Assembly: GCF_036408855.1 (NCBI RefSeq)
Contig: NZ_JAZGJQ010000017.1
Span: 1 to 13,470 of the forward strand
Reading direction: 5' to 3'
Length of the DNA: 13,470 nt
Source: Olsenella_K absiana
GTDB taxonomy: Bacteria > Actinomycetota > Coriobacteriia > Coriobacteriales > Atopobiaceae
Shown: piece by piece, positions 12,155-13,470 of the stretch
Layout of the letters: every line of letters begins with the position of its first letter
Position numbering within the stretch: position 1 is the stretch's first letter
The notes under the pieces: generated by a model
Database searches by the model: none
What the model was told of the DNA's origin: nothing
Seen by the model: only the letters and a program-made list of their open reading frames with translations
Translations under genes and position numbers: made by a program

Positions 12155-12783
12155 TGGCAGTCGAGGTCTACCCGCTGCTGGCGAGGGGCGTCTTCGCCAC
12201 CTTCGGCTACTTCGTGATCGACGGCGAGACGGGTCGCGGCGTGCTCGTCGACCCGGGCACCCAGCCAGGTCTCTTCCTGTCTGCCGCGCGCGAACGCGGC
12301 TGGAAGATCGACGCGATCCTGCTCACGCACGGGCACTTCGACCACATGGGCGCCGCCGGCGAACTTCGCGACGCTTGGAGCGCGCCGGTGAGGGCGCACG
12401 AGCTGGCGGACCGGTACCTGCTCGACCCGCGGCTGAACCTCTCGGCAGGGCATGGGGCACCAATCACGCTGGCCGGAGCGTCGAAGCTCTCGGGCGGCGA
12501 CCGCATCCCCGTCGGCGGCATCGCAGGCGCGCTCGAGGTGCTGCACGTCCCCGGCCACACAGACGACTCGTGCGCGTTCTGGTGCGAGCAGGGAGGCTTC
12601 GCGCTCGTCGGAGACACCGTCTACGAGGGCGGTCCTGGTCTGACCGTGTTCCCGACAGGTGATGGACCCAGGCTGCGCGAGAGCATACGCAAAAGCATTC
12701 TCGCGTTGCCTCCCGACACCATGCTGCTGTCGGGGCACTCGCGGCCGATGACTGTGGCGATGCTCGCCGCTTCGATGCGATGA
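12154..12783 (+). CDS. Metallo-beta-lactamase-fold hydrolase (glyoxalase II-like)
   Basis: A 209-residue protein with the complete metal site of the MBL fold: His59, His61, Asp63 and His64 in THGHFDH, His135 in HVPGHTDDS, Asp154 in VGDTVY and His195 in SGHSRP. The short size without a C-terminal helical domain matches the YcbL/type II glyoxalase-like group, which hydrolyses thioesters; the substrate is not known here. The start ATG shares its A with the TGA of the DsbA gene, so translation is coupled; AAGGA lies about 10 nt upstream. With HxlR and DsbA it makes a thiol or electrophile-stress module. Confidence 0.9.
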   Translation: MAVEVYPLLARGVFATFGYFVIDGETGRGVLVDPGTQPGLFLSAARERGWKIDAILLTHGHFDHMGAAGELRDAWSAPVRAHELADRYLLDPRLNLSAGHGAPITLAGASKLSGGDRIPVGGIAGALEVLHVPGHTDDSCAFWCEQGGFALVGDTVYEGGPGLTVFPTGDGPRLRESIRKSILALPPDTMLLSGHSRPMTVAMLAASMR

Positions 12784-12791
12784 AGATGGCG

Positions 12792-12830
12792 GAAGGCCGC
12801 CTATCGAGCGATAGACGGCCTTCTTCCTTG
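12792..12830 (+). terminator. Strong hairpin terminator after the DsbA-MBL operon
   Basis: GAAGGCCG (12792-12799) and CTATCG (12801-12806) pair with CGATAG (12809-12814) and CGGCCTTC (12816-12823), with one mismatch (C/A) in the stem, followed by a pyrimidine run TTCCTT. It starts 9 nt after the MBL stop. It may also stop transcription arriving from the pseudogene on the other strand. Confidence 0.85.
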
Positions 12831-12846
12831 CTATGTGGGCTCGGAA

Positions 12847-13154
12847 CTAGCTGAGCGGCTCCAGCTCGCGGTAGAGCGGGTCTCCGTCGCCCACGAGCAC
12901 ATCCCACCACCACTGGGGGCTCTCGACGCCGGAGTTGCAGAGCATGTCCAGTAGCTTGACTCGGAACTCGGGCGGTAGCTCTGGAAGTCCTCGCGCATCG
13001 CGTCGAGCACAGCCCCGCTTGTGCTCATCATGTCGTTGCAAATCTCCTTCTTCTCTTCCAGGCTGTAGCTCTCCGGCGAGTACAGGCAGAGGTCCGCCCG
13101 GAAGTAGGCCATGTCCTCGGCTTAGGTGAGTTCGGCCATCTTGGTTTCGTTCAT
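12847..13154 (-). pseudogene. Hypothetical protein gene with a nonsense codon and a frameshift
   Basis: ATG 13154 has AAGGAA at 7 nt (MNETKMAELT), but codon 11 is TAA (13122-13124). The frame continues AEDMAYFRADLCLYSPESYS through MMSTSGAVLDAMREDFQS and then loses sense near 12978-12985. The sequence resumes one frame over as LPPEFRVKLLDMLCNSGVES, then PQWWWDVLVGDGDPLYRELE, to TAG 12847. A net one-base deletion at the junction explains it. The intact ancestor would be about 102 residues, acidic and soluble. I do not recognise the family. Two lesions make it inactive unless recoded. Confidence 0.75.
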
Positions 13155-13244
13155 CGTGAGTTCCTTTCATCAAATGTTGTTCTAAAACAAGAACACCCCT
13201 GCGAGATCCCATGGACAAATCATCCCGCTAGGAGTGCTATTTTT

Positions 13245-13330
13245 CGTGAAAGAGTGGTGTGCCGAAAATCTCGACACACCACTATTGAACTGCGAAAACG
13301 TTGTTTTTTGGGGTAAACCGTGAAAGAGTG
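13245..13330. repeat. Direct repeat and hairpin beside the right IS end
   Basis: CGTGAAAGAGTG occurs at 13245-13256 and 13319-13330. The first copy runs into a hairpin, GTGGTGTG (13254-13261) and CGA pairing with TCG and CACACCAC (13275-13282) around a 5-nt loop. The second copy is followed by TTTTGCCC and soon by the IS end, so a second hairpin may have been cut off by the insertion. The remaining sequence between 13155 and 13347 shows no gene. Confidence 0.5.
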
Positions 13331-13347
13331 TTTTGCCCTCAGTTTTA

Positions 13348-13469
13348 TGAGGCTTCGGTAGTTTGTGTGACAAGGGGCTAGCCTAGGCAGCAACGCTCTT
13401 CGCTCCCTTCACGCCCTTCTTCCTCGCCTTCACCGGGCGACCCGGGAGCTGGGGCTGGCAGTCGCCGCA
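13348..13469 (-). mobile_element. 3' terminus of an insertion sequence (right copy, inverted)
   Basis: Exact reverse complement of 1-122. The IS end reads GAGGCTTCGGTAGTTTG inward to outward from 13349. The two IS copies point their transposase 3' ends toward each other across the island. Target-site duplications cannot be judged because the far ends are outside the window. Confidence 0.75.
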
Positions 13470-13470
13470 C
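13383..13470 (-). CDS. Transposase C-terminus, partial (right IS copy)
   Basis: Read on the minus strand, this gives the same 28-residue ending as the left edge (CGDCQPQLPGRP, lysine-rich tail) and stops at TAG (13383-13385). The remainder lies beyond the window. Identity of the two copies at base level implies recent duplication or ongoing transposition. Confidence 0.55.
   Translation of the reverse strand, partial: CGDCQPQLPGRPVKARKKGVKGAKSVAA

Noticed and set aside
11841..12662. 273-codon plus-strand frame across the DsbA and MBL genes
   Set aside because: Arg-rich shadow frame of two clear genes.

Overview
The window looks like an accessory island from a high-GC actinobacterium, most likely a gut or oral member of the Coriobacteriia. 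That placement rests on general impression: GC-rich codon use, AGGAGG-type ribosome binding sites, and the style of the ABC-F, radical SAM, FrnE-type DsbA and DUF4417 proteins. No rRNA, tRNA or CRISPR array is visible. Both ends carry the same 122-bp sequence in inverted orientation (1-122 and 13348-13469). Each copy encodes the same transposase-like C-terminus followed by an IS-type end, so the island lies between two oppositely oriented copies of one insertion sequence.

Left part (126-4860, all minus strand): an ABC-F ATPase with a long leader and a good promoter; a DUF4160/DUF2442 pair resembling a toxin-antitoxin module, whose DUF2442 protein carries a fused helix-turn-helix and whose promoter contains a palindrome; a 700-nt gap with degenerate repeats; a radical SAM protein with a CX4CX2C cluster motif; and an ArsR-type repressor whose promoter predicts a leaderless mRNA. 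Related operator-like palindromes sit before arsR, before the radical SAM gene and before the DUF4160 gene.

Middle part (4965-7952, minus strand): two unrelated genes of unknown function, each followed within 10-18 nt by a copy of the same 170-200-bp repeat. The repeat contains hairpins, TGACGTCA palindromes and a conserved reading frame ending in LIEWE-stop. The gene-plus-repeat layout is cassette-like and is the most unusual structure in the window.

Right-centre part (8056-10940, plus strand): a tightly packed run of DUF4417, a stand-alone ParB-like polymorphic-toxin domain, an SMI1/KNR4-like immunity protein, an RNA 2'-phosphotransferase (KptA/Tpt1), a gene broken by an in-frame amber codon, a leftover Cpl-7 (CW_7) cell-wall-binding motif and a 48-residue membrane protein. 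It resembles the tip of a polymorphic toxin or prophage locus that has lost its delivery part.

Right part (10954-13154): a redox module with an HxlR regulator diverging from a FrnE-like DsbA oxidoreductase and a translationally coupled metallo-beta-lactamase-fold hydrolase, closed by a strong hairpin terminator. A pseudogene with a stop codon and a frameshift follows, then the second IS end.
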